Shown here piece after piece: positions 1 to 9,717 of a stretch of DNA of 64,000 nucleotides. The notes under the pieces were generated by a model. It saw only the letters and a program-made list of their open reading frames with translations. It did not search any database and had not been told where the DNA came from. The DNA comes from Turbatrix aceti. Taxonomy: Eukaryota > Nematoda > Chromadorea > Rhabditida > Panagrolaimidae. Made by a program: the position numbers and the translations under genes. The stretch spans positions 2,880,739 to 2,944,738 of the forward strand of contig OZ017767.1 in assembly GCA_963969345.1 (NCBI GenBank), read 5' to 3'. The first letter of the stretch is position 1, and the number at the start of each line of letters is the position of its first letter.

Positions 1-399
1 CCTCGCCCACCCGAAGACGCGACTCCGCCACCCAAGAAGCTGGACCCCATGGAACTTCAGAAAATGTCGGTTTCTGCCATGCGGCATTTCATGTTTAGGT
101 GCGGCTCCCGCACACGCAAGGCCCGGAAGAAACCGGGCAATCAGTCGCCACCCGTCGCCGGACGCTCGCCGGGCATCGGCACCGTCGTCAACGACCCCCC
201 GGACGCCCCACCGGTCGACAAGGCACCCGACATCCACTGTCTCTACGCACTCGACACATCCGGCCCGGACATCAACCAGCTTGACGACCCTGGCCCCGAC
301 AGGATGACGGCCACACACGACGGTGACGTTATTTGGCCTTCGGGTCCACGTCGCCGCCCTCAACCTTCGATCAGCGAGGCGAGTTATTGGTTCATGTAG
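1..399 (+). CDS. 3' end of an unrecognised gene (partial)
   Basis: Frame 1 is open from the first base of the window to a TAG at 397-399, about 132 codons, so this is probably the last exon of a gene that starts to the left. The composition is coding-like: GC-rich, with many C or G third positions. The product is rich in Pro, Arg, Asp and Ser, looks disordered, and has basic runs near the middle. I see no domain and no homology I can name. The first in-frame ATG is at 49, but the open frame upstream of it argues against using it as the start. A chance open frame in GC-rich DNA cannot be excluded. Confidence 0.4.
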   Translation, partial: PRPPEDATPPPKKLDPMELQKMSVSAMRHFMFRCGSRTRKARKKPGNQSPPVAGRSPGIGTVVNDPPDAPPVDKAPDIHCLYALDTSGPDINQLDDPGPDRMTATHDGDVIWPSGPRRRPQPSISEASYWFM

Positions 400-1115
400 C
401 AGTTTTTCTGGCACTCTGTTTCAGGAAAGAAAACACCCGTGAGCTCAACTCCCAACTCTTCTCCCACTCCCCGCCCGGCAGCTGCCGCCTCCGTCTCCCC
501 CCGCCCCGGAGGGTCCGTCTACGACGGAAATCAGCACCCACGTTCACTGCCGCGTCAAAATCAAGATCAAACCCTCATCGGCACTGCGACGACACTCGCG
601 GCCACAAGGCTTCATCGCTGTCGTCTTCCTTTTTCTCTTCCTCCTCCTCACCCTTCAATTTTCTGCCGCCTCCGGCTCCCCCCCCCCCGGGAGTGTCGCT
701 ACGCGAGCGTAATTTCCCTCGCAATGCGCGCGCGCGCCTCGGTCCTCTCGCGATGGCGGGAGTCCAACCCCCATGGCGCGCAATTGCTTCCCCTTTTCTC
801 TTTGTTGTTCCGTTATTATTGTCTGTCCTGCTCCCGTTTTTTGGCCGCGCTCTTCTTTATCATCTGGCCTATTTTTGTTGTTGTTGTTGTCCTTTATTAC
901 TTGTTGTGAGTGATAAAGATACTCGATATTTCTCTGCCTATTTCGCCACCCAGGTACGCGCTGCACCGTGCCGCGACCTGCTACCTACAACTCCCTCCAC
1001 GACTCGCCTCGAACCCGCGCCCACGAGCGCGTTCGGTGAGTCCCTTGTCGTCCTTTCGCGCCCCTTCTTCCGGCGCCCCCTCTTTTCAGTGGTGACAGCG
1101 CCACAGTTCTGGTGA
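400..1115. other. GC/CT-rich stretch without a supported gene
   Basis: After the stop at 399 the DNA stays GC- and pyrimidine-rich, including a run of ten C at about 680-689 and GC alternation near 730. Long overlapping open frames exist (one of 260 codons), but their translations are low-complexity Pro/Ser/Arg/Phe sequence typical of skewed DNA. It could be a 3' untranslated region, a promoter for an unseen gene, or a decayed exon. Confidence 0.3.
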
Positions 1116-2791
1116 GCCCGGAACTTTAAAAAAAATTTACGACTTTTTTAATAAATTTTTGCGGTTGCCAAATCCAAAAAATCCGTTCTCGCACAAAAAT
1201 CAAACAAACCAAACAAACTCGGCTAATCTGACTAAAAAGTGTGTCAGATGTCTTTGTTCCAAGATTTGGCATTGAAAAGACATCAAACACGACTGTTGTA
1301 TTTTGTATGCCGCGGCATTTTTGCTTCCTCGTCTGCACAATTTTCCCCGAAGAACAACGAATCACCTGTTCTGTTTTTTACTACTATATTTATTTTTTTG
1401 CAAAAAAAATGAGTTCCACGAGGAATGTTATGCGTGATTTGTTTTTCAAAAAAATAATTCACTAAAATTTATTTTTTTTTGGCATACGGTCCCCCGAGGT
1501 CCATAACCCACCGAAGCTGATGAGCAAGTGTCAGGTGATGATACCGTAAGACAGGTGTCCCTGGATGATTGTCATTTTTTTTCCATTCATTATTTTTTGC
1601 ACGATAACCTTTTTTTGGTTAAAATAATTGCTGTTACACTGGTTTTCACGTGCTCTTAATCGCATAAATACGATAATGATGTGAAATTTTTTTTATCGCA
1701 GAAAAATTTATTTAGATTTGTTTGGTGCAAAAAAAATATAAAAAATGCTTTCAAAGCGATTTTCTTAAATGTAGAAACGAGATTGTTAAGCTGTCGTCTA
1801 GATAGGTTTCCTCTTGACAGGTCGGGTCCAAAAATACATTGTTGCTAAGTTTAGAAAAATGGATAAGTCGAGACTAATGAAAAATAGCTTTTCTGGGAAC
1901 TGGCAGTCCGTCAGTCGTCAGGAAGTTCAAATAGTCAGAGTTGTTTATGGAGCTTGCTGGCTGGGATCCAGGATTTCTAGGGCACTTGATGCCTGTATTT
2001 GAGGGTTTCCAACTCCTGTTTGAACACAAAAAATGCCAATTGGACCTTTTGAAGCTTAATAATAATTTTTGTATTCATTAACTTGCTTATAAAGTGGTAA
2101 AACAATGTAAAAAATTCATGATTACATCAGAACCAGCTTAGAATGAGACAATGAGGTCAGCATGATCTTCAACCTTCCCAGAACCTCCCCCCGCGTGTTT
2201 TTTTGTTTGTTTGTTCCTCGACCTATGTACAATATTATTTATTTTCCTTGTTTCTGACAAATTTCATCTTGCACCAACGCCACAGCAGGAGGGAGGATTA
2301 GCCTACCACGAGCCTAGGCTGTTCTCGTGAAAACACAGCCTCCGGTGTTTTTGCCAAACCTATCTAAAACGAAACAAAACGCAAAAGCCACGTCAGGGCG
2401 GGGCGTCACGTCGTCGTCATTGTCGTCGACGTCGGCGACTAATGGCACGCAGCTGGGCTCGTTTGGCTTCATTCACTGACGTCCCCGTCTCCTGCCTGCT
2501 TCATTCAGGTCAAATTCACCCACTTTCCTTCTCCCCTTCAAATTTTTTTTTCTGTTTCTGAAGCATACGATACTTACGATACCATAGATCGCGGGGGTGC
2601 AAAAATTTTTCTGTTACATGACGCGTGCAAATTTCTGTAAAAAAATTGTAAAGCATTAAAAATCCGTTTTTGCCAAGGTTTTTTTTCTGGTGCCAGAAAA
2701 AGCACAGTTGGATTTTTTAACGAGGTCCACTGGTGATAAATTGTGTCCAGGGGGTCGTAAATTTTTTTGTCTCGGCGTCAGAGCTTTATTT
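1116..2791. other. AT-rich intergenic DNA
   Basis: This is AT-rich sequence with many A and T runs and no convincing exon. A GC-richer island near 2380-2520 contains repeated GTCGTC-type triplets and a TGACGTC (CRE-like) word, and could be regulatory. Nothing else can be supported. Confidence 0.3.
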
Positions 2792-2796
2792 GGTAT

Positions 2797-3135
2797 TGTT
2801 GTATCTCAGGGTTTTGATCCTTTATTGATCTCAAACCAAACGCCTATAAAACCACATATATAATTCAATAATACAAGAACGAGGGCATACCTGTCGGATC
2901 CTCCAGTGTGTCCGGGACAGGCGTTTGGGATACAATCTTTTGGCACGGTTTCTACCTGAAGAGAAAGGGGATAATATATTTGTGGACATTAAGGACAGAA
3001 CGCTTACCGGTTGAACAGTCTTCCGATTCCCGACTGATCACCAGGGACCTCGTGCACGACAACTCGTCTGCACGAGAGGGGGAAAGAAAGCGTTGCCTAA
3101 GTTTCGCGTCGAGACCATTTTGCGTGGTCTCAACA
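2797..3135 (-). repeat. 3' LTR of the Ty3/gypsy element
   Basis: This is a 339-bp terminal repeat with no difference that I can see from the copy at 7479-7817. It begins TGTTGTATC and ends GTCTCAACA on the plus strand. The target duplication GGTAT lies just outside it. Confidence 0.95.
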
Positions 3136-3215
3136 CTTCCCTCTGCCATTATTATTAGATAGTTATCAAGGGGGGGGGGCTTACATCTACAGGGGTCTGA
3201 GATCGGGGATCATTT

Positions 3216-6200
3216 TTACCGGCGTTCTTCGTTGTAGCGTGGGCCGGCCTGTGGGTCGATGACGAGACGGTTGGGCTCTCTTCTAATCCGTTTCGGCCGT
3301 CCTGTCGTGGTTCCTGGGGCTGCGAGAGGTTCTTCTGCTGGCAGGTGTTCGACCTCCGCTTCTTGCTCGACTTCGGCTTCTTCGTTGTTTTGTGACGCTC
3401 GGTCTTCTTCTTCGTCGGCCGTATCTCCGTCTCCTTCTTCTTCTTCCGCCGCGCTCAGGTCTTCGAGCGGTTCCTCGTCAATTCCCCGGTCGACTTCCCT
3501 GGCCGGTTGGTTTGGAGCTCGCTGGATTTGGTTCGCATGGAACTGTTGCGTGGTTCCATCTCCTTTCTCCACTTCATACAGGGCATTTCCGCAGGCTTTA
3601 ATAATCATACCCTCTTCTGGTTGCTCATGTCGTTGGCGGCGGTACCAGACCATGTCTCCTGGGTGGAAACTGCGTTGTCGGACTCCGTGGCGGTTATCGT
3701 ACTGTCTCTTCATGGCTTCTTGCTCTCTCGATGGTGGTGCGGGTGCGTGCCGACGGACTGGCTTCAACAAATCCAACGTGGACCTGATGGGTCTTCCGAA
3801 GAATGCTTCGGCCGGGGACTTCTGGTCAACGTTCCTAGCATTAGGGGTGTTTCGGTACTGTGACAATCCCAGTTGCAGAGCCGTGGGGAGTTCCATCGTA
3901 GGATTCTTTGCTAGAATCTTCTTGATCACCTGGACGTAGCGTTCTCCCAGGCCATTGCTTTGTGGTTGGTAGGCTGGCGAGTACATTTTCCGGATGAGGT
4001 TTGCCCGACAAAACCGTTGAAACGTTTCCGAGCGGAATTGCGGTCCGTTGTCGGTTACTAGAAGTTCTGGTATGCCAAAATTGTGGCAGAACGCTGTCAT
4101 CGTCACGACCAGTGCTTCGGCCGTAGTGGACTTCATGACGTACACGAATGGGAAGTGCGAAAATGCGTCTACACCTACCAGGAGCATTTTTCCAGCTATC
4201 GGCCCCGCGAAATCCATGTGGACGCGCTCCAACGGACGGGAGGTGGCAGGCCATGGGTGCAATGGGGCCAATCTGGTCGGTGGCTGTGCGCGTTGGCAGT
4301 CTCCGCAGTTTTCGACATGGCGCTCGATGTCCTTCAGCAATCCGGGCCAGAACAGATAACTCGACGCCAGCAACTTCATACGGGTCGTTCCGGGGTGTGT
4401 AGCGTGCAATAGTCGGAGAGCGCGGGCCCGGAGTCGTTGTGGGATGAGCACTCGATCCCCGTACAGGAGGCAATTCTGTTGGAGCTGTAACTTCTCTCGC
4501 AGTGGGTAAAACGGAGCCAGTTCTCTGTGCCATCGGTGGGTTCCCAGTTCGGCTCTGGTTGGCCACCCTCGTAATACAAATCGGGTTATTTCTTGTAATA
4601 ACGGGTCGTTTCTCGTGACATGCCCCACCTCGGGGGCTCCCAGTGCCACTTCTTGTAGAACACCCTTGAGATCGGTGTCCACCTGGGTCATCGCCACGAT
4701 CATCTCGTCTTCTTCGTCTCTGGGGTAAGCAGCTATCAGTCGCGAGAGTGCGTCGGCTTGTCCAAATTGTGTCGTGTTGACGTATGACAGGGTAAAATCA
4801 TACCCCAGCAGGAGCGTGGCCCACCTCTGAAGACGGCTGGCGCTGGTGGCTTTGATGCCTTCCTTGGATCCAAATATGGCGAGGAGTGGCCGGTGATCAG
4901 TTTGGAGGTGGAATCGCCTGCCTGCGAGCATTTTCCTGAATTTTGTCACCGCGTAAACAAGCGCCAATGCTTCCTTTTCGCCTTGGCCGTATTTCTTCTC
5001 CACCGGCGTCAGGCTTCGGCTCGCGTGCGCAACGGCTTTCAGCTCCCCACCCGGGAGGCGGTGTTGGATGACGGCTCCAATTCCGTACTCGCTGGCATCC
5101 GCGGAGACGATGATTGGATACTCTGGGTTGAAATGCATGATGGCCAGGTCCGATGCGAGGGCTTCTTTGCACTTCTCGAACGCGCGTTGCTGTTCTTCGC
5201 CCCAGGACCAGGGCACGTCCTTCTTTAGTAGATCATCTAACGGTTGTCGTAGATCTCTCAGCTTGGCGATGAAGACTTGATAATGATTGATCATCCCGTT
5301 CAGGGAACGCAGCTGGCTCACGTTCTTGGGCGGTGGCATTCCTGTGATTGCCTGGATCTTGGCCGGGTCAGGTCTGCGGCCATTCTGGTCGATTATAAAA
5401 CCCAGAAATTTCACGGTCTGGCAGCCAAATTTGCATTTCTCCGCTTTCACCCGGAAACCGAAATCCTGAATACGTTGCAACACTTCTTCCACATGTTTGC
5501 GGTGCGTCGTTTCGTCAGCGCTAGCGATCAATATGTCGTCCAGGTAACAGAGCGCGAAGGGTAGTCCGGCCAGCATCTGGTCCATGATCTGCTGAAAGAT
5601 AGCAGGGGCCGTCTTGATGCCAAATGGAAGTCGTTGGTACCGGTACAAGCCTCGATGCGTATGCATTACGCATAGGTCTTTGGATTCCTCGTCGAGTGGG
5701 ACCTGCAAATAGGCGTCCTTCAGGTCAATCTGAGAGAAACATTTTGCTCCGTTTACCATAGCAAAAAGGTCTTCCGGTGCTGGTAGCGGGTGGCCGTGAT
5801 CTTCGAGAGCGGCATTCAACCCGGTCGAGAAGTCTACGCACAGCCTCGTCTCGCCATTCGGCTTCGTCAGTGCGATCGTCGGTGATGCCCAGTGCGTGTG
5901 GTCGGTTGGTTCGGTGACGGCCATCCCCTCGAGTCTACGATACTCCGCTTCCAATTTGGCCAGGTAAGCATGGGGGACGGGTCTGGCTCGGCAGAATACT
6001 GGTCTAGCTCCTTCTTTCAGTTTGAGATGTGCTTTTGCTTTCGTGCAGCATCCTAGACCATCCTTGAACACTTCTGGGTATGTCCTTTTCATTTCCTTTA
6101 GCATCGGGTTGTCCGACGATGCCTCCGCCTCTGCCTCAAGTCCGGTTCGCATGACGCGTTTTTCTTCTTCTTCCTGCCAGATGTTCAAGCCGATCATCGC

Positions 6201-7451
6201 GGGGCACCCGAGAAGATTGTCTACGGCGTCAGGGTGGGCGTAGATCGTTTGGCGAGTTGATCGGTCCCCGTACTTCATGACTACGTCGAAGGTACCGGCA
6301 AACGGTGTTAGTACTCCCTGCATCGTGCGTGCTACTGTCGTCGTTGGTCGTAGCGGGATGTTGAAGCGTGTGGCCACCTCCAACGGAAGGATGCTGATGT
6401 CGGCTCCGGAGTCGAGCAGAAAATGCGTTGGTCGACCATTCACGTTGATCATCTTCTGTCGGAACGGGAACTTTCCGTTTTGCCCGAATCGGTAAACGTC
6501 GTAGACTTCGGCCCAATTCGCTGCGTATGACTCGGCCTCCCTTTCTTCACCCAGAGGTTCGGAGTTTGGCGCCGTTACCCTTCGTGCGTATGGTTGTAGC
6601 CCTTTCTTGCAGGCTTTCTTGATGTGTCCCGTTCCTTGACAGTTGTAGCATTTGCTGTCGCGGAATCGACACTGGGCCCGGGGGTGGTTTCCTCCGCACG
6701 ATAAACAGCTGTCTCCTTGCGCCGTTCCGATTTGGCGTCGTTCCTGAGGATTCCAACCACCCCGTGGTGCTTCCCGTTGCGCCCTGGCCACCACTTCGCT
6801 TTTCGTGCTTGCGTTGGACAGCGTCTGAATCTCCTTCTCACTGGTAAGAAATTCAACCAGGGCGGTTCTCAGAGCTGCGAATGTCATGTTCTTCTCGGTG
6901 TCTTTCCGTACGAACGACAACAGCTTTTCCCTGGCCTTTCTGTCCTCCGGTTGGTTCATTTTGGTTAGTAGGACGTAGGCGACAAGTGTTTCTCCGGTCA
7001 TTTTTGCGATGTCTGCCTGGATGGATAGGGCGTACATGCGGCCGAAGAATTCATCCATTCCTTCGCCTGGCTTTCTGGTTTCTTGGAAGAAAGTATGGCG
7101 TAGACTGAATTCACTGTGGGGGACATTGCTTCGTTTCTTGAGCTTCTCAATTGTCTGTTTGTACGTCTTGTTCTTGACGTCTTCCGGACTTTCTGCATTG
7201 ACGTACTGATTGAACGCTTCTGGTGACATTTTCTCTAGTACGAACGCTGTCTTCCTCTTATCATCCCATGACGGCGGTGCTCGATCGAGCGCCAGTTCAA
7301 TGCGGCTCAGCCAATTCCTGAAGGTCTCCGGGTTTTCTGGCGCATGGGGTAGTAGTTCGACTTCGACTCGGTAAGGCCCTTCTTCACTTGCCATGGTACA
7401 GCGAGCCATCATCTTCTCAAATTCTTCCGGTGTCATCGTAAAGCTGGGCAT
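3216..7451 (-). CDS. Gag-Pol polyprotein of a Ty3/gypsy retrotransposon
   Basis: One intact 1411-codon frame encodes Gag and Pol without a frameshift. Domains in order: a Gag region; two CCHC zinc knuckles near residues 250-285 (CX2CX3HX4C and CX2CX4HX4C); an aspartic protease with DSGAD; a reverse transcriptase with the YLDD active site; an RNase H with SADAS and TDHRPL; and an integrase with an HHCC zinc-binding segment and the D-D-E residues in contexts such as MDFAGP and TDNGPQF. The tail is very acidic. Protease-RT-RNase H-integrase is the Ty3/gypsy order, not Copia. I see no envelope frame and no chromodomain. The ATG at 7451 is the first one after the 5' LTR. The single frame and identical LTRs suggest the element was recently, and possibly still is, competent to move. 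Confidence 0.95.
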   Translation of the reverse strand: MPSFTMTPEEFEKMMARCTMASEEGPYRVEVELLPHAPENPETFRNWLSRIELALDRAPPSWDDKRKTAFVLEKMSPEAFNQYVNAESPEDVKNKTYKQTIEKLKKRSNVPHSEFSLRHTFFQETRKPGEGMDEFFGRMYALSIQADIAKMTGETLVAYVLLTKMNQPEDRKAREKLLSFVRKDTEKNMTFAALRTALVEFLTSEKEIQTLSNASTKSEVVARAQREAPRGGWNPQERRQIGTAQGDSCLSCGGNHPRAQCRFRDSKCYNCQGTGHIKKACKKGLQPYARRVTAPNSEPLGEEREAESYAANWAEVYDVYRFGQNGKFPFRQKMINVNGRPTHFLLDSGADISILPLEVATRFNIPLRPTTTVARTMQGVLTPFAGTFDVVMKYGDRSTRQTIYAHPDAVDNLLGCPAMIGLNIWQEEEEKRVMRTGLEAEAEASSDNPMLKEMKRTYPEVFKDGLGCCTKAKAHLKLKEGARPVFCRARPVPHAYLAKLEAEYRRLEGMAVTEPTDHTHWASPTIALTKPNGETRLCVDFSTGLNAALEDHGHPLPAPEDLFAMVNGAKCFSQIDLKDAYLQVPLDEESKDLCVMHTHRGLYRYQRLPFGIKTAPAIFQQIMDQMLAGLPFALCYLDDILIASADETTHRKHVEEVLQRIQDFGFRVKAEKCKFGCQTVKFLGFIIDQNGRRPDPAKIQAITGMPPPKNVSQLRSLNGMINHYQVFIAKLRDLRQPLDDLLKKDVPWSWGEEQQRAFEKCKEALASDLAIMHFNPEYPIIVSADASEYGIGAVIQHRLPGGELKAVAHASRSLTPVEKKYGQGEKEALALVYAVTKFRKMLAGRRFHLQTDHRPLLAIFGSKEGIKATSASRLQRWATLLLGYDFTLSYVNTTQFGQADALSRLIAAYPRDEEDEMIVAMTQVDTDLKGVLQEVALGAPEVGHVTRNDPLLQEITRFVLRGWPTRAELGTHRWHRELAPFYPLREKLQLQQNCLLYGDRVLIPQRLRARALRLLHATHPGTTRMKLLASSYLFWPGLLKDIERHVENCGDCQRAQPPTRLAPLHPWPATSRPLERVHMDFAGPIAGKMLLVGVDAFSHFPFVYVMKSTTAEALVVTMTAFCHNFGIPELLVTDNGPQFRSETFQRFCRANLIRKMYSPAYQPQSNGLGERYVQVIKKILAKNPTMELPTALQLGLSQYRNTPNARNVDQKSPAEAFFGRPIRSTLDLLKPVRRHAPAPPSREQEAMKRQYDNRHGVRQRSFHPGDMVWYRRQRHEQPEEGMIIKACGNALYEVEKGDGTTQQFHANQIQRAPNQPAREVDRGIDEEPLEDLSAAEEEEGDGDTADEEEDRASQNNEEAEVEQEAEVEHLPAEEPLAAPGTTTGRPKRIRREPNRLVIDPQAGPRYNEERR

Positions 7452-7478
7452 GGTTAACGAATTCCTCTGGTCACCAGT

Positions 7479-7817
7479 TGTTGTATCTCAGGGTTTTGAT
7501 CCTTTATTGATCTCAAACCAAACGCCTATAAAACCACATATATAATTCAATAATACAAGAACGAGGGCATACCTGTCGGATCCTCCAGTGTGTCCGGGAC
7601 AGGCGTTTGGGATACAATCTTTTGGCACGGTTTCTACCTGAAGAGAAAGGGGATAATATATTTGTGGACATTAAGGACAGAACGCTTACCGGTTGAACAG
7701 TCTTCCGATTCCCGACTGATCACCAGGGACCTCGTGCACGACAACTCGTCTGCACGAGAGGGGGAAAGAAAGCGTTGCCTAAGTTTCGCGTCGAGACCAT
7801 TTTGCGTGGTCTCAACA
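7479..7817 (-). repeat. 5' LTR of the Ty3/gypsy element
   Basis: This LTR pairs with 2797-3135. It should carry the promoter and transcription start on the minus strand. The target duplication GGTAT follows at 7818-7822. Confidence 0.95.
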
Positions 7818-7822
7818 GGTAT

Positions 7823-8248
7823 CAAGAGGTTTTTTTAAGTTTTTTTACGAAAATGTGCAGAAATGTTTTTTACTGGGACTCACATCATTTTGACATGTTG
7901 CCAGGTAACACCCTCACTATTTTTTAAAATTTGAATTTTCGTTGATACATAAATGGCACCAAAAAACATGTCCTGCAGGGTGTAGGGGTGTCACAGACTT
8001 GTCCAGTTGGCAGAAAAAAAAATTGTCTGTGGCGTTGTTTTCTGACAGGTTGATCGCCTTCCGTCCGTTTATTCCGGACCGGGTCATCCGGTGGCTATTT
8101 TTGCCGTCTTCTGTTTACCGCGGATGATTTTGTCGCGTGACGTAGCTTAGGCCCTCGGGGGCAGAAAAAGCCGTGATGCTTCTGTGAACCCTGGTATTTA
8201 CAAGAAATTTAAATATAACATCCTCCGTGCATTTCAGCAGCCTCCCCG
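7823..8248. other. Flanking AT-rich DNA
   Basis: No coding signal is seen. A TTTCAG acceptor-like site lies at about 8231-8237, just upstream of the small ORF that starts at 8249. It could be a trans-splice or intron acceptor for that gene. Confidence 0.3.
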
Positions 8249-8506
8249 ATGCGAGACTCGAGATCATCCGCGTACCTCCTCTTGGTCCTCTTCTTCGTCG
8301 TCTGCTGCGTGAGCCTCAGCCATCAGTACGTCATCCGATGGCCTTCTGACGACGAAGAAGTCATCGTACTCGCGCCCAGGACCCGTCGCAACGTTCTCAT
8401 GTTCAGCAAGCTGCACCGGGATCTGTGGTCCAGTGGCGGCGACCACGGCATTCAGCCCAAGCGATTTGTTCACATCTACCCCGAAGTGTCCGATGACTAC
8501 GCCTGA
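8249..8506 (+). CDS. Small secreted protein, unrecognised (85 aa)
   Basis: A single open frame runs from ATG 8249 to TGA 8506. The first 26 residues form a plausible signal peptide: a charged start, then a long hydrophobic core (LLLVLFFVVCCV) ending near SLSHQ. The mature part is short, polar and free of cysteine. It contains basic sites (RTRR, and QPKR before the end) of the kind used by prohormone convertases, so a peptide precursor is possible. No glycine precedes these sites, so amidation is not indicated. Base composition is much more GC-rich than the flanks, and an acceptor-like TTTCAG lies about 12 bases before the ATG. I do not recognise the family. Confidence 0.5.
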   Translation: MRDSRSSAYLLLVLFFVVCCVSLSHQYVIRWPSDDEEVIVLAPRTRRNVLMFSKLHRDLWSSGGDHGIQPKRFVHIYPEVSDDYA

Positions 8507-9065
8507 ACCCCTCCAAAAGCGCTCACTTTACCCGGCACGAAACCAGGGCATTCACTATTATTTATTTTGTATCTAACAAAAAATGTACAGTTGTGCTGCA
8601 CTTTGTTGTCTTCCGTAACGCTGATGGAAATACAGTATAAACGTGACAGTAGATTGTTTACGTATTTGGATAAAAAAAGTGGATTTTTGTACATGAAAAA
8701 AAGGTACTATGATCGGACTTTTTTAACGACAACCTTTAGACGAAACGTGCGTTTCAGATTCATTGAAAACTCGTATGAAAAAAGTTTCAAACGCAATACT
8801 ATAAAAAATCTTTTTGATTTGTTTTGTCATTTGAAGCACGTCAGTTTTTAGGGCTCCAAGTTGACGTTATAAATGTCTAGAAGACCCATTTAAAAAAAAT
8901 AAAACACCATGTTTGCAAACGAACATGAGCAAAAATAATAACATGCCCCGAACGATTTTTTTGTAGCCATTTCTATCATAACATGTCAGCATATTACTTT
9001 ACTTCAAAATTATCAAACCAGCATAAAACGTACAACGAAACAAAAAGCGGACAAAAAGTAAGGAA
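8507..9065. other. AT-rich intergenic DNA
   Basis: No exon, repeat or RNA gene is recognisable. It probably holds the 3' end of the 8249 gene and the 3' end of the minus-strand candidate at 9066. Confidence 0.25.
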
Positions 9066-9280
9066 TCAGAATTGGTTCAACAGCATCGGTGGATTCTTCA
9101 TCATCGGGGGAATCTGGCCACGGTGAATGAATTTTTCAAACATTTCTTTTTGATACTCTTGAAGCATTTCTTTGTGCCATTTTTCAATTCGAAGGCACTC
9201 CATCGTTCAGGGCATTCATTGGAATCTTCTGGAGGGGGTTCAAAATTCCCTGAAGAAAGGTCAAAACCATCGTAATCCAT
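9066..9280 (-). CDS. Possible small gene with an apparent 1-base frameshift
   Basis: Reading the minus strand from ATG 9280 (good context, CCAATGG) gives about 33 acidic, Pro-rich residues including FEPPPEDSNECPERW. At the five-A homopolymer (plus-strand T run 9180-9184) the other minus frame takes over, with a charged helical segment and the end PPMMKNPPMLLNQF before TGA at 9066-9068. One extra A in that run would join the two parts into a protein of about 71 residues. The length of 215 bases is two over a multiple of three, as expected for one missing base. Either the assembly lost a base in the run or this is a recent pseudogene. The family is not recognised, and chance cannot be excluded. 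Confidence 0.35.
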
Positions 9281-9466
9281 TGGAAGCACTTGAAACAGCA
9301 TGATTGAAGAAGTACGCATTCTGCCGACGTTATGCGAAGACAAAAAAGTGAAGTTGGCGTCAAACAGTATTTATATTTTCTTTTGTACGGATGATTCAAA
9401 TTTCATTAGCAATAAAAAATTGCATTTTGCTCTAATTTCCTTACCTTACGGATCCACACCTGTCAG

Positions 9467-9717
9467 CGTCGGTGGACGAAATTGCCAAACAGGAAAACGT
9501 CGGCCGACTGATGCCTGATTCCCAGGAATTCAAAAACATCGTCTCAAAAGTCGTGGAATCGAACGAGAAGGTGATTGCCAAACTCGGCGACACCAAGCCG
9601 AGTCAGAAGGCCGCTGCCAAACTCAGAAACCTCATCGTTGCGGCTTCGGCGAAGAGAATCAGCATCGAAGACGCCGAACTGGCTGTGCGGGTGATTCAAC
9701 GGAATATGATTGCGTGA
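9467..9717 (+). CDS. Terminal exon of an unrecognised gene
   Basis: An open, GC-rich, coding-like frame ends in TGA at 9715-9717. There is no in-frame ATG before an upstream stop at 9433, so this is probably an exon entered through the CAG acceptor ending at 9466. The roughly 83 residues are charged and helical, with many Lys, Glu and Ala, and end in a segment like ISIEDAELAVRVIQRN. An internal ATG (protein starting MPDSQEF) could instead make a short stand-alone gene. Upstream exons were not found; the interval before it contains the minus-strand candidate at 9066-9280. Confidence 0.45.

Larger units (their letters stand above)
2792..7822 (-). mobile_element. Complete Ty3/gypsy LTR retrotransposon
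   Basis: The element itself spans 2797-7817 (5021 bp) and is transcribed on the minus strand. Its two 339-bp LTRs (7479-7817 is 5', 2797-3135 is 3') looked identical base for base when compared by eye, and both have TGTTG/CAACA ends. It is flanked by the 5-bp direct repeat GGTAT (2792-2796 and 7818-7822), a target-site duplication. Next to the 3' LTR is a purine tract reading GCAGAGGGAAG on the element strand. Next to the 5' LTR the element strand reads ACTGGTGACC, whose TGGTGACC part resembles a tRNA-Trp type primer site, although the match stops there. Identical LTRs and an intact frame imply a very recent insertion. Only about 27 bases separate the 5' LTR from the start codon. Confidence 0.95.

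Noticed and set aside
333..1115. A 260-codon plus-strand open frame
   Set aside because: Its translation is low-complexity, it overlaps other long frames in GC/CT-rich DNA, and it has no splice or start support.
3259..7209. Many open frames on both strands inside the retrotransposon
   Set aside because: They lie opposite or out of frame with the intact Gag-Pol frame and show no domain.
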